From Paramecium sonneborni (taxonomy: Eukaryota > Ciliophora > Oligohymenophorea > Peniculida > Parameciidae), in the NCBI GenBank assembly GCA_905182985.1, contig CAJJDN010000017.1, forward strand, positions 170,716 to 234,715: a DNA stretch of 64,000 bases, written 5' to 3'. The position numbers were made by a program, and so were the translations under genes. Positions 13,727-26,029 of this stretch are shown here, in pieces; position 1 is the first letter of the stretch, and each line of letters starts with the position of its first letter. The notes below the pieces were generated by a model. It saw only the letters and a list, made by a program, of their open reading frames with translations, was not told the origin of the DNA and did no database searches.

Positions 13727-15985
13727 TCATGATTATGCTAAACTATACAATTAGATATTGCAATCGTTCTTGTTCCCACTACTTAAAATATCAATCTTAT
13801 CTGTTATACTATCTCTTATTGCTAATACTCCTCCAAATGGATGGCAATCATGTATCGATTTCAGTTGTGTTGTAATCATTGGTTATGGGCTAATTTATTT
13901 ATTAAGATTTTTTTACTTATCATTCACTAAAGTTTTACCATTGAATATCTTAAATGTTCCATCAAAACTTACTGTCCCTATAAAACTATTCTTCATACAT
14001 TCGTATTCATTTTAAACTTACTTCTTTCTTCTTGGTGAACCACATAATGGAATAGAAGTCTATAGTTATGTTTTCTATTAAGTATTCTATTCCTCCTCTA
14101 GTTAAAAGTTTATAATTCTGAAACACCAACCTGCATAATTTTTTACTTATTTTATTAATGTTCCATCCATGAAATCCCAAATCTTCAATTCTCCAGATGC
14201 ACTACTACTGTAAAGAATATTACCACCACCATAAGCTAAACTAGTTACTTCTGTTGGGTGAGCATCAGATAAACTCATAGACAACTATAATTTTTCAAAA
14301 ACATTGTTTGCGTATGTTTATTTAAATACTTTGATATTTCTATCCTTGCCACCAGAAGCTACATATTGATCTCCAAGTAATGTCATACAAGTAATAGAAT
14401 CTCTATGTTCAAAATATTTTTTCTATTAATCATTTTAAGTATTCCATTATAATAATCTATTATCACCTTATGCGCAGCTAAATACAGTTGAGGCATCTTC
14501 TAAGCAAAGAATAGAATTAATCTAACCATTATGAATTCTATCAATAGTTTTTAAGACTTCAAATCCTTGATTCAAAATACAAATGTCTTTAAATAACCCA
14601 ACAATCAAGAAAGAAGAGCCATCTTTTCTTATTTAGACTGCCAAGGATGTAACATCACTCTTAAATTATATTTCTTTAAATAATTCATAAACTCTGTATC
14701 TATATATTTTGACTGATCTATCATTTGATCCAGTAGCAATGAAGTCATCATCAAATTGAACCATACAATTAATACCTTATTTGTGAGTAGTTTTGATTGT
14801 TTTGACAAATGAAATAGATGTAATGGGATCAGAAATAATTAATTAAGTAGTTTATCTTAATCTATGTTTAAGTTACATTTCTCTTAATTCATCTTCATCT
14901 TCTTCTAATTTAGTTAATTATTTTAATGTTTTAGTACTTTATTCTTTAATTATAGTTTCTAAATATTTAGTGCCTTTTGGGGAAGCTAGCTATTATTTTA
15001 AACTTAAATTCTCTTTATTCATTTTAATCATCTAACTTTTGTATCCTGGAGACATAAAATCAACTTACGTCAAAGAATGATAACATTTATCAATTAACTC
15101 TTACATTCCATTATAAGTTTATTAAGCCAGTCCTTAATTTTTATAACAAGGTCTACTATTAAGTAATACTTTATAATCATTAACTAAATCATTTAATACT
15201 TGATTATCACTTTATTTCAATGCCATATTACTAAATAATGAATATCCTGATTTTTATGATTCTCCTTCTTCCACATTCAAATTTTGTTATTGTAATGCTC
15301 TTTAAAATTATCCATTTGCCTTACTTACAAGGGGTATTATATTCTACATTAATTTTCTAAGATTATATTGGTTTTAATCATTCTTTTTGTTTGAAGTTTA
15401 TTGTTCTTATAATTTACTAACTTCACTTAAGAAATTGTCATAATCATTATTATAATCTTTATTTTTTTCTAAGTAATAATCTGAAACCAACTTTTCTAAA
15501 ATAGTTCCCATATCGACAAGATCTTGTAAATAATTTTTATAAGGAGCCATAAATTCGGCCTTTACTTTATTTATCATTTCTGTAAATTTAGTAATTAATC
15601 CATCAAAATCATTATTAATTAGTTATTCTTAATTTTTAATATAGGTTTTAAAACTAGCTTAATGAGCCTAGGTTGATAGTACTATTTAATTTAATTCTTT
15701 TTAAGGTTCATCTCCCAATCTACCTGATACACTTTACCTTCTACAAAGAATCATTAAATCATTCCATCCAACAATATGCTCCTTATGTTTAGCTAAGTGT
15801 TGTTAATGTTAAGTTTCGAAAAGACATTCAGAACAAAATGAAATTGTTTACGTACAAGTTGTACATAAACAAACATGAGAAATATTAAAAGAAGAATGTG
15901 ATGGACAAGGAAGGGTTCCTTAACTTGCTAAATTAATTTGTGTTTTTGTTCTTAAAGTAGCAAAACTTGATCTTGTTTTATTCAT
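13727..15985 (-). CDS. B-box-type zinc finger, coiled-coil and WD40-repeat protein
   Basis: A single open frame of 752 residues without a needed intron. Residues ~25-80 hold a Cys/His cluster resembling a B-box (CPSH...CLCTTC...CSECLFE...HLAKHKEH). Residues ~90-390 are helical and charged. The C-terminal half is a WD40 propeller with repeats ending in motifs such as FIATGSNDRSVKIY, YVASGGKDRNIKVF and ILYSSSASGELKIWD. This layout (B-box, coil, WD40) is common in ciliates; I cannot name a vertebrate orthologue. The propeller suggests a scaffold, possibly in a ubiquitin or ciliary complex. It ends 46 bases from the start of AIFM3. Confidence 0.8.
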
Positions 15986-16187
15986 ATTTTCCGTTAATAA
16001 ATAAATAATAAAGTTTATCAATAAAATTTTGATTGGTTTTATTGAAAATTTATGATTATTATACAAGCATTTCGTTGACTATCATTCATATTATTATCAA
16101 TAACTTTTATTTAATTGATAAAATTTTTATTCGCATACTATTCAGATTGTCATTTTTTATATTGAATTTGCATTAATATAATTAAAT

Positions 16188-16513
16188 ATGGGTTATTTTG
16201 ATTTTATAAATCAACCACTAAATGAATTCGGAGAAGATTTAACAAGTAAATTTATTGATCCATCTAAGGATTTAAGGCAACAATTTTGACAAACTTAGAA
16301 CCAGAACAAAGATTCAATGTTTTAGTTGGACTTTCTGTTATTAATTTGGCTATCGGTGCAGCAGTCAAAGGAATTAAATCAAGACCTTTATAAACTGGAT
16401 TTATCAGTTTCTTTGGATTTGGTTTAATCATTTATCCAGAGCTCTACTTTGGATTAATTAAATAAAAAAAGGTGTAGCATAAAATAACACATCATTTTAT
16501 TAAGAGAGATTGA
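16188..16513 (+). CDS. Small membrane protein, apparently frameshifted
   Basis: The ATG at 16188 begins MGYFDFINQPLNEFGEDLTS and hits TGA after RQQF at about 16286. A second frame picks up immediately as TNLEPEQRFNVLVGLSVINL and continues to TGA at 16511-16513, with one or two hydrophobic helices (VLVGLSVINLAIGAAVKGI; GFISFFGFGLIIYPELYFG). No usable intron separates the frames; one missing base near 16283 would join them into a ~108-residue protein. The size, the two helices and the basic tail fit a mitochondrial inner-membrane accessory subunit, but I do not recognise it. Either a sequence error or a recent pseudogene. Confidence 0.5.
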
Positions 16514-16541
16514 ATTATTATAAAATACAAAAATATAAACA

Positions 16542-17018
16542 TCAAGTCTTTCTTCTTTTGAATTTTTCTGAGAATTTCATCTTCTTAACCTTATTCAATA
16601 AATCCTCCTTTGAAGTTATTCTTCTTCTATTTAAATACCTTTTTATTTTAGTTGGTATTATTAATCTTACTTATTCATCTGCAATCAATTCTACAGATAA
16701 ATCAGAAAAAGTGTTTTCATTTTCCTTTTTGAGTGGACTTAAACTATTTTCATTTAAACTACTAATAACTCTTCTTGCAATTTTATTTTTATCACTCTTA
16801 TTTAAGCAAATCCAATCTTATGTTTTAATTTAACCTACAGTTTGCAAAGGACGCGAAGAATATTAATCAGAATATGAGGAAATTGAACTTACTGAATCCA
16901 AAACTTATCTTGGATGCTCAAAAATTGCTCTTTTTATTGAATTGCATTCACTGTCTAAACTACAATTATTTTAAATTTGTTTAGATGCAATCTATAAACT
17001 TTAACATGCACAACCCAT
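16542..17018 (-). CDS. Small basic protein with probable N-myristoylation/palmitoylation signal
   Basis: A 158-residue single-exon frame starting MGCACQSLQIASKQ. Gly2 followed by Cys3 and Cys5 is the classic dual acylation signal that anchors proteins to membranes, often ciliary or plasma membrane. The middle is Ser-rich, and the C-terminus is strongly basic (KRYLNRRRITSK, KKMKFSEKFKRRKT). No domain is recognised. The opposite strand also has a long open frame, but this one has the better start and a more protein-like composition. Convergent with the small membrane protein, 28 bases away. Confidence 0.6.
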
Positions 17019-17491
17019 ATAATTAAATTAATATCATAAATTGATTTGATTTATTGTTAATTTAATTATTACAAGAACGATGGAATTATTTAAGTAGTAT
17101 TAGAATAAAATAATTTTTATGTATCCAAATCTAAATATATATTAATTTAAGAATTGCATTTTAAACTATATAAATATATTATTTTATCAAAATAGCTAAT
17201 AAATCCATTTATTAATGAGTAAAGTCGTAAATTTATTAATCAAATATAATTTTGGTTGGCTGAGTATTTTCAATTAGTGTTGAAACCTTTATAAATAGTA
17301 TCACTAACACATTTACGAATTTGGGGTTTACTACAAAAATATAAAAGAAATTTTAAAAAAATAGTTTAGAATAACATTTAATCCTAAAACGAATTAATTT
17401 ATTTTTTAAATATTAAAATTATGTATTTATGATAATTAATAAATAAAGTATTTTATTAAAATATTTCACTTAAATATTAAATAAAATAAAA
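17019..17491. other. Intergenic, very AT-rich
   Basis: About 470 bases between two minus-strand genes, mostly runs of A and T with scattered TGA in all frames. I see no exon, hairpin or RNA gene; it should contain the promoter of the acylated protein and the 3' end of the coiled-coil gene. Confidence 0.4.
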
Positions 17492-19746
17492 TCAATCAAT
17501 AAGATTGTGAGCTAACTTAAATTATTATTATTCGTATTAGTGCTATTCTTAAAGCTTTTGAATTCTTTATTGGGCTTTTTATCTTTCTAAACTATAGAGC
17601 TTTTCTAACTTTGCTCTATTTTCTGATTTACAATTTTTTAATTTATCATCTCTTCTATTTTCATTAGCCTATTCTTCCATGAAAACTCTCATTATTTCCT
17701 AGTTTTATCTTTAAATTATTTAATTTAGCTCAAATAAGACTTCTGGATTAGGTGGTTCAAGTGGCTTTGATTTGACTATTTCTTATTTTTTAATTCTTTT
17801 TGGAGATTTTTTTTCTGCTTAAGAATAATAATAAATAATTTACATTATTAAATTAAAGGTTATTATTAGAGCTATTATACTGATTCAATTGATTTTGTAT
17901 TTTATTAATTATTCTATGTTTCTAATAATTGAGGGGATGATGAATTAATATCAGGAAGTTTATCTTAAATTTGAGATGATCTTATAGTACTAAAAGGTTT
18001 TGTCAAAGTCATTAATTTTTTATTGCTTTTATTAATAGATTAAGATTAGGATTTTCTAGCATAGTTTGATTCTTCATGAATTGATTATTTTAAATCATTA
18101 GTTGTTATACCAAATTATTTTTAGATTTCAGAAGCAGGTATTTTACCTTCTCTTATTTTCTCTAATTTCAATAAAAGATCTCTTTTTTGTTTATCAATTT
18201 CTCTTCTCATATTTTATCTTTATAATAATAATTAATCCAAATCTTCTTATATTTTATCTGCTCTTTCCATTTTTTCATTTAGTTTTTCTTATAATTTCAT
18301 TCTATCATATTCTTATTTTTTCATAATTCTTTCAACATTGTCTTTTTTATCAATCCTTTTTAAAGTATCTTAATTTCGTTTATCAGTTACTTGTATTGAT
18401 CTTTCTAATTAAATTTTCTATAGATTTTCATCCTTTTCTGAAAACTTTCTTAAAAATTCCTCAATTCTCTCTTTTTACCTTTACTCGTTCTATAATAATA
18501 CTTGATGTCTTTATTATTCTTTTTCATGTTCTTCTTATTTCTTCTTTTCTTTTTCTTTTTCTTATTCTTTTTCTAATTATTTTCTTCTTTCTTCTGCTTC
18601 ATCAATCTTTCTTAAATACTCTTTTTTTTTCTCTATTTCCATTTATTCATTTTATTCAATTACCTTCTTTATCATTTCAGCATGTTATTCTGCTTCAATT
18701 TTTTGTTGTTCTAATTTTTTTCTCTTTTCTTCCTCAAATTATAATCTTTTTTATTCACTAATTTATAATTTTTTTTCAACATCTTCTTTAACTCTTAAAA
18801 CTTCTTATTCATTTCTTTCTTTTGCTTATTTTATCCTTTCTTCATTTTCTATTCTTGCCTTTTCTGCTTCTTATTTCTTTTTTTCTTTTTATTCTTCCAT
18901 CATCTTTTTTCTTTATTCAGTCTTTTCATCCATTTCTTTTTTTCTTTTTTCTAATACTTCCATTTATTATCTAATATTTTCCTCATTTAATTTTCTCAAT
19001 TTTTCTTGTAATGCTTTCTTTTCATCTTCTTTTTTTTTATTTTCTTCTTCTCTTAATCTTTATTTTAATTCCTCTTATTTAATACGCTCTTATTCTTTTT
19101 ATTCAATTAATTTCATTCTTTCTTTTAAGGCCAATTCCTCTTGTTCTTTTTTTTGTTACTTTTGCAACTCCTTCTGTTTTTTAATTTCTTCCTATTAAGC
19201 TCTTTTTCTTTCTAATTCTAATTCTCTCTATTTCTACTTAACCTTTTCATCCTACAATTTCTTTTCATTTTATTCTTTAATTTCTTATAATTTTAATTCA
19301 AACTCCAGCATATTTTCAATTTCTTTTTGTTACTTCTTCTTAATCTTTTCAATTTATTGCTTCTCCTTTTCAATTAAAGATGAAGCATCTTATTGAGAAT
19401 ATTTTGATATCATTTTACTTTTGCCTAATCCATCAGGACTCCATAAACCTATATATAATTGTTACACTATTTTACCTGTCTTTTCATCTTCTAATACAAT
19501 ATGTCTTTATTTAATAAGATCTCTATATTTTTCTTCCCTCTTCTCTTCAAAATGTTTATAATAAGTTTCTATTCCTTTAGCATCCAAATTAGATAGCCTA
19601 TACTTTCTTTAATATTCCTCAAATGAAACTTTTACAATTTCATTTGGGCTAATTCCCTCTCTTCTACAAGCCTCTAAAGATCTCGGTGTATTAATTTCTG
19701 GAGCATTAGGTTAATGAAAACCAAAATCTTAAAGGGACACTTTCAT
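17492..19746 (-). CDS. Long coiled-coil protein, ~740 aa
   Basis: Starts at the ATG at 19746 (MKVSLQDFGFHQPNAPEINT). The first ~150 residues are mixed and look folded (VKVSFEEYQRKYRL, LYIGLWSPDGLGKSKMIS). Then ~450 residues are almost pure E/K/R/Q helix, visible on the plus strand as long T/C-rich tracts, typical of a continuous coiled coil. A 29-nt intron ending CAG (17815-17843) precedes the last exon, which ends KLAHNLID before TGA. Probably a basal-body or ciliary rod component, by composition only; I cannot name it. Confidence 0.7.
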
Positions 19747-19769
19747 TAAAATAATTATTAAAATATTAG

Positions 19770-20880
19770 TCATATTCCAGTCTCATCCTCTCTTTTTGTT
19801 AAGACTTCGTACCCATTTTCAGTTATTAAAATCATATGTTCCCATTAAGCTAACAATATAAAATAGATTTCATACCACTAGGATTATCTGGAGAAACAAC
19901 AGTAAAATTATCTTTCCACATTAAATATTAATCATGATGCATCAAAAGAATAGGTTCTATTGTAAATACATTTCCAGGAACCATTACACCAGGGTAGTCA
20001 TTAACTACATGTTTTCAATATATACAATTATGAATTATGGTTGGAGGCATATGCATCAATTCACCAATTCCGTGTCCTGTAAATAATTCACAAACAGTGA
20101 AACCTTCTTCTCCAGCCACTTCTTCAACAATATCTCCAATTTTACTGAATTTCTATCCTGGCTTGCAAATTTTAATAGCTTCATAAAGAGCCTATTCTAT
20201 TTGTACAAATAATTTATAACTTTTTATGTTGTATTTATTAATTTAGTAATTTCAGGATTAATTTCTGGAATCTATGCCATTACACTTGTATCTCCATGTA
20301 CTCCATCATAAAATATGGTCACATCAATATTTAAAGAATCACCTTATTCTAAAGGTCTTAAATTAGGTATTCCATGACAACACACTTCATTTACAGAAGT
20401 ACAAACACTTTTTGGAAAACCCATAAACCCTATTGGAGAAGGATATGCATTTTGTGAAATTATGTATTCATGTACTATTTTATCTAATTCATCTGTTGTC
20501 ATTCCTTTTTTGACTGATTATTAAGCTACATAAGCAGTTTTTGCTGCTATTTAGGCTGCCTTTCTTAATTCTAATTTTAAAGCAACTTTTTTACTTTGAA
20601 TCATTTCATTATTATGAACTACAGGAGCTCCTTCATAAATTCCATAGACAGGCTTTGTCTCATCTATTCTATTTAATTTTTTTAATATACTTATATAACT
20701 AGGTCTTGGAATATTTGATGGGACTGCACGAGCTGGAACTACACCATATTGACCCTAAATTAAATTAATATATTGAACTTCGATGATCGGCTTAGAAAAG
20801 TATTTTATATGATTTCTTTATTTCTATTTTATTCTTCCTATTTGACTGAATTGGTATTACTTAATAATTCTCAAAAACAT
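19770..20880 (-). CDS. MAP1D: Methionine aminopeptidase type 1, mitochondrial form
   Basis: About 345 residues, three introns (20192-20220, 20005-20025, 19850-19875). The N-terminus [18 protein letters not shown] is basic and lacks the zinc-finger extension of cytosolic MetAP1, so mitochondrial targeting is likely. The M24 peptidase core is clear: [14 protein letters not shown] with the substrate-binding His, the metal ligands in [38 protein letters not shown] and QWEHMILIT. It removes the initiator Met from proteins made in the organelle. The first intron begins GTT rather than GTA; removing it gives [19 protein letters not shown], which agrees with the family. The gene lies 24 bases from the coiled-coil gene downstream and is divergent from the membrane-protein gene. 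Confidence 0.9.
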
Positions 20881-20891
20881 GAATTTTATTA

Positions 20892-22255
20892 ATGTAATTT
20901 TTAATTGCAATTCCATTTTTTTTGACAGTCTATACTTAGACTCTTGAATTAGAACCTTTAGAATATTATTCTTAATCTTTCTCTCCAGGTAATTTCTATT
21001 TAACCTTTAGGAACAAAAATTGCCATAAAAGGAGAAGCTACAAAGTTTTGTAATATATAATAAGGAAAAATTGTATAAAATATTTTGAGCAAATCTGAAT
21101 TTTAAAACGATGCAGTTACATTTGCAAAAGTAGAAAATGATGCTATATTAATCCTTGATTCCAAAGGATAATTATTAAATCATGAATAGAGTATTATTTT
21201 AACATTATCCAAATTTGAATCAAAAAAATGTAGAATGTTATATAACACATAAAGCGTTGCTATTTATTGTTTTGATACTAAGCTTGTATATATTATTCAA
21301 GATTTAAGTAATAATTTATTGACTTTTAGAGACTGTATCTGAATACTAACTTGAGAATTTAAAAGATGTTTAACTGATTAAAGAAAGGTATATTGTTCTT
21401 AAAGGATAAGAATTATTTTTTAATGACAATGAAATAATAGAAACTATATCCATTAAATCAGTTGATGTTTTTAGAATTATTGATAATAAGAATCTTGTTT
21501 TTGTAGCATAATAAAATCAAACAAGTGTTATATACATATATAAATATGAATTTGAACAATTGGTTTATAATAGGAAAATATTACTTAAAAGATTATATTA
21601 AAATATAACTTCAGTTTTAATGACAGAAAATGAAGATATATACATAACCACAAATAACGAATTAGTAAAATATGATGGTACAGAAAAGGTGTATGAAATT
21701 AAAAATATACAAAACCTATATGATGTTGTTAAACAAGATATAATAATAGCAATAAGTAATGTAGGAGTTTTTGAATAAGAGAATAATTAAATAGTGCTGT
21801 AATTAAAAATAATATCAATGAAAATAGTTACAACGTATTGGCAAATCCTATGTAAATATTGGATTTGATGATTGGTAATGAGAATCATTATGTGTTGAGT
21901 CGATAATATATGTATTAGGTAACTTTTTAAAAATTAAATCCTGAACTAATATGTTATCCTTAAGAGTATCATAAATCTGGCGTATATGAATTAGAAATAG
22001 TAGGTATGTAAATAGTTTAAATGATTAGAAAACGATGAAAAAAAATAAATGATAGAAATCTAATTATAATAGGCAATTATAACTTCTAGAAATGAACATT
22101 GGTTGTGGATTGGCGCTATTCTATTTTTAGTGGGTGTTTTGGTTTTAGGTAATTTATGATTATTATATGTAGTATACTGTATTTATGGAAGTTATAGCTT
22201 GTATAAATTAAGATATTCTAATGAGTAAAAGAGTATTTATTAAAAATAGTTTTGA
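20892..22255 (+). CDS. Type I membrane protein with signal peptide, unknown family
   Basis: Starts MQFLIAIPFFLTVYTQTLEL, a signal peptide. About 370 residues of luminal sequence follow with alternating short beta-like stretches (VIYIYKYEFEQLVYN, DIYITTNNELVKYDG) that suggest a degenerate beta-propeller. One membrane span (LWIGAILFLVGVLVLVYCIY) and a short cytosolic tail complete it. Five introns of 22-29 nt are needed to avoid in-frame TGAs; all end TAG. The ATG lies only 11 bases from the MAP1D start, so the two divergent genes share a minimal promoter. Family not recognised. Confidence 0.7.
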
Positions 22256-22366
22256 TATTAATAATAATAATGTATTAGCTTACAAAATAATTGGTTGATT
22301 TTCGTAGGAATCAATTTCTAAATTAAGGACTTCAGACAGAATTCACTATTCAATCTGAAAATACGT

Positions 22367-22756
22367 ATGGATATTATTAAAATGGATAGAAACAAATTAG
22401 TGAGTGTTGGGTCACAATTAAAAAATCTAAATAATATTGAGAAGTAACGATATCTAAGACCTGAATCATCATACGATGAGAGTTCAGGGGAATCTAGTGT
22501 TATGTGTGAACAGAATCGTTAAAAAAGATTAAATGTAGATGATGTTGTTTCCATGGTGATTGATACAGAATGTAATCAAACCATAAAGTTGGAAGCAAAA
22601 CCATTTTAGAAAAAGTAATATTAAATAATAATTAGTAATCGAGTGGATCAAGAGTGGGAATCATAAAAATCAATAATAATAATGAATATTGATGAAGAGG
22701 CCATAGACAATCTAGATTTAAATGAATTTTTTGATGAATAGTATACAATTTTATGA
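22367..22756 (+). CDS. Small acidic/serine-rich protein, 129 aa
   Basis: Single-exon frame from the first ATG after an in-frame TGA (MDIIKMDRNKLVSVGSQLKN) to TGA at 22754-22756. Features are a Ser/Glu-rich patch (SSYDESSGESS), a central VISNRVDQEW-like stretch and an acidic end (DEEAIDNLDLNEFFDE). No domain is recognised. Its 3' end overlaps the next frame by at least 23 bases, so one of the two models may be wrong or the two may belong to one spliced gene. Confidence 0.5.
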
Positions 22757-23605
22757 ATTGCGGTTTAAGGATAAGCACTTCATACAGTTTAAACGAGTTT
22801 AGCTTGGCAGCTATGCAGGCAAGCTATCAATTATTATTCGAATGAAAGAGGATAAAGGAGCATAATATGTCTATTACAATCTAGTGACTTCATCTCATAA
22901 ATATAGAAAGGCATTTGGTGATAATATAGAAGTTATATTTTATTTTATTATCTTTTTAGTTTGCTTAACTCAAATATATTGATAAATAAGTCAATAAAAA
23001 TGAAATCACTGTTGTTATGAGATTCTTACCTGTCAATTTTAATAATGAAATATTAGAACTATTTACATGTATTTCATTAAATTATTATTCAAAGATCATG
23101 GGTTGAAATATGGAATTTTTAAAACTTCTGATTATGAAATTGCTGAAAACATCAAAAAGTAAATTATTAGGTAATTACTTATATATAAATTATAATAAGT
23201 CATTTCTAAAACAAAAAATATAATGATATTCACATTACTATTAAAGCTTAAAAGAAATCTGCAAAAAAAGTCAAAGCATTTTTAGAAGATGATTCAATCA
23301 ATCCAAGATCTTAATTAGAATTAAAAATTGGAGTACCTTTAAGTCCAACTAAAATACCTCCTCTTTTAGTCAAAGAAATTTAATAACCAAAAATTAAACC
23401 TACTCCTCTCTAACAATCTATTTAGGCTATGTTTTTATTTTCTAAAATTATTAGATAAATTACTGTTCCTTAAGTACAAATTAAATCGATAGAACAAGCA
23501 GAAATTAAACCTACAATTATTGATCAGAAAGTTATAGCAAGACCTGTTTTATTAAAACCAGTCACATTAAATATTGATAGAGAAAGAAGCTCAAGGAAAA
23601 AATGA
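22734..23605 (+). CDS. Uncharacterised protein with Pro/Lys-rich C-terminus
   Basis: Reading from ATG 22734 (MNSIQFYELRFKDKHFIQF; in-frame ATGs also at 22692 and 22722) gives ~260 residues. The first ~180 look like a folded mixed alpha/beta domain (GKLSIIIRMKEDKGAQYVYY, EITVVMRFLPVNF). The tail is Pro/Lys/Gln-rich (VPLSPTKIPPLLVK, KIKPTPLQ). Three or four introns are needed, two of which end AAG and two of which start GTT. The family is unknown to me. The splicing pattern is less certain than for conserved genes. Confidence 0.5.
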
Positions 23606-23786
23606 TAAACAATAAGCATTATATTAAAAAATAATAATATAAGATATTATTTTTTATTATTTAGTATATATTAAAATAATAATAATAATCTAATTCAATT
23701 AACTAATATCTTAAGAAATAACTAATATTATTATTTTATAAACTAAAATATCAAATTCATATATATTTAAATTTATTTAACAAATA

Positions 23787-25265
23787 TCAATGTGTTCCAA
23801 CTTAACTTGCATCAAATTTGTATTTTTTTAAAACTGGATCAATATTACCCCATATTGTTAAAGATGGTTACTTGCCTAATATCCAACTCTTAACACAATT
23901 TTAAATATCTTCTTCTGTCACATTTGCTAAATTCTATGCAATTTCTTGTCTATAAACTCTTCTGTCAAAATAAAGTATTTAATTTGCAATAGCTTATGAA
24001 ATATCATTTCCTGTTTCATGTTAACATAATTCAATAAAAAGTCTTCGTTTTGATCTTTACAATTCTTCAGAAGATATCTAATTTGCGTAATCTTCAAAGA
24101 TTTTCTTAGACACTTCAATACAAGAATCTAATTAATTTGGATTAACAACAAAATAGTTTCCAAATAAAGCGGTGTCTTTATATGGAGTATATACAGCCTT
24201 TTAAGTTGTAATTTCTGGATAATCTAATAAAAGCTTTTAAAATGAATTTAAAGTTGATTATTCAAATATTGCAGCTTCTAAAAAGTTTGATGGTTTATCT
24301 CCTAAAAGTCTTTATAAAATTAAAAAATGATAATAATGAGGATCAGTCCATTCAGGTCCTTTATAAAATAAACCTACATTAATATCTTCTGTTAATTCAC
24401 TCTACATTAGAAATACTTCATTTTAAAAATTGACTGGAATTTCTTATTTATTTTATTAATTTTTCTTATGAATTTTGCTAAAATGTTTAGTAACATATTC
24501 ACATAATTATTCTTATTTAATGTTACCTACTCCACAGATTATAAGATTTTCTCCATAATAATTATTTTTATGATAATCTGCAATCATTTCTCTAGTAATG
24601 GAATACATGTTTTAAATTTTTCCTAAGATTGGTAATGACATTTAATGATTTTTATAAGCCTTTTAATCACAAATAAATCATTACTGAACGATGAGATATT
24701 TCAATCAAAGTTTCAAATTACATTTTTCTAGTCTCATATAATTCTCTATAAATAGTATGTCTTTCTCTTTCTACATCAGATTTCGCATAAATTGAATTTG
24801 TAAGCATATCTCCTAAAATTTCAACAGCATTTTCAGCTTTATTTTTTTATGCATTTATTGTATATGATGTATTCTCTCTTGAAGTATAAGCATTCAATTA
24901 TCCACCAAAATTCTCAACATCACATTCTAATCGATCTCTACTTCTTTTACCAGTTCCCTTAAATGTTTAGTGTCTACACTACCTTGAAATGTAAATGCTC
25001 CAAAAAATGTGCTGTTCCACTTGTTGCTTCTGTTTCATTTCTACTTCCACATTTGATATAAATTGTAATGCTTTTAACTTATATATTATAATTACTGTGC
25101 TAATTCAGATGGCCAAAATTCTGTACATACCCTTATTCCATTTTATAATACTGTGTCTCCAAATTCCCTATCTACACTTACATTTTGTGGAATTTCTTAA
25201 TGTCTAAATTATTTCAAATTATAAAGTGTGCTGAATCCCTTTTATAATACTTTCCTAATTATCAT
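23787..25265 (-). CDS. PMPCB: Mitochondrial processing peptidase beta subunit (M16)
   Basis: About 465 residues, three 25-nt introns (25071-25095, 24958-24982, 24660-24684), all ending AAG. The presequence-like N-terminus is MIIRKVLQKGFSTLYNLKQF. The inverted zinc motif HxxEH is intact in GTAHFLEHLHFKGTGKRSR, followed by ENFGGQLNAYTSRENT, as in MPP-beta. Downstream segments (SAYKNHQMSLPILGKIQNM, VGLFYKGPEWTDPHYY, GNDISQAIANQILYFDRR, LTIWGNIDPVLKKY) fit the whole M16 architecture. The enzyme cleaves presequences of imported mitochondrial proteins. A retained HxxEH argues for MPP-beta over a catalytically dead complex III core subunit, though in some lineages one protein does both jobs. Confidence 0.9.
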
Positions 25266-25940
25266 AATTATATTTTATTTAATTTTTTTGTAATATTATT
25301 TTATTTGGACAATTCATCAAACCTTCTAAAATTTAAATTATTTAAAACTGTCTCTATTGGATACCACTTCAAATAATTTTTAATTTAAATATTGTACTTA
25401 AATAAAATATGTCATTATGGTTAATATTTACTATCTAACTAAGAATCATATCATTAGGAAAAAGATTCTGATGATAACATAACTTAAATTTCTTTTTACT
25501 TTTACATTTCTCTAAAGAATATCAATGGCTATTTGAATCTAATCCATATCATTTAAAATTATTGATAAATTATTAAAAATGAAATAAATTTACTTCTTAA
25601 AATAATTTAAAAAAAAATTGAAATAGTTCTGCTCTTTAAATCTTAAAGATTTAAAATAAAATTTTCATTTAATAACCGCTTAAATTTAGTTAATTATTAT
25701 TTGAATAATAAAATTTAATAGATTTTAGTTTTATTTTTATTTTTTACTTTTTTTTGTCTAAAAATATATTAATCAAAATGCAATTAAGGTTTCAAATATT
25801 TACTCTCCAAAATATTGTTTAATGAATTATCTTAATAAATAATTTGAATTATTTATTAATAAATTTGAATAACTCTTATAAATAAGCAAGTGCTTAAATT
25901 AATCAATATAAAAAACCGTAGCATTTCGATGCCTTTACAT
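25266..25940. other. Intergenic or decayed sequence
   Basis: About 670 bases with many TGA codons in all frames and poly-A/T runs. A few short stretches could be exons of the following EF-hand-like reading frame, but I cannot string them together. Confidence 0.3.
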
Positions 25941-26029
25941 TTAGAATCTTGCTATAGAGAATGCACATCATATAGAAATATGGTTATAACTTTAGAATAT
26001 AGTCATGGATTTTCATTTTTGTATAAAGA

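Noticed and set aside
16510..17050. Plus-strand hydrophobic open frame starting at TTG
   Set aside because: No ATG, overlaps the stop of the previous gene, and the minus strand encodes a better-supported acylated protein.
23787..25265. Complex III core protein instead of MPP-beta
   Set aside because: The HxxEH zinc site is intact, favouring the active peptidase, although a dual role cannot be excluded.
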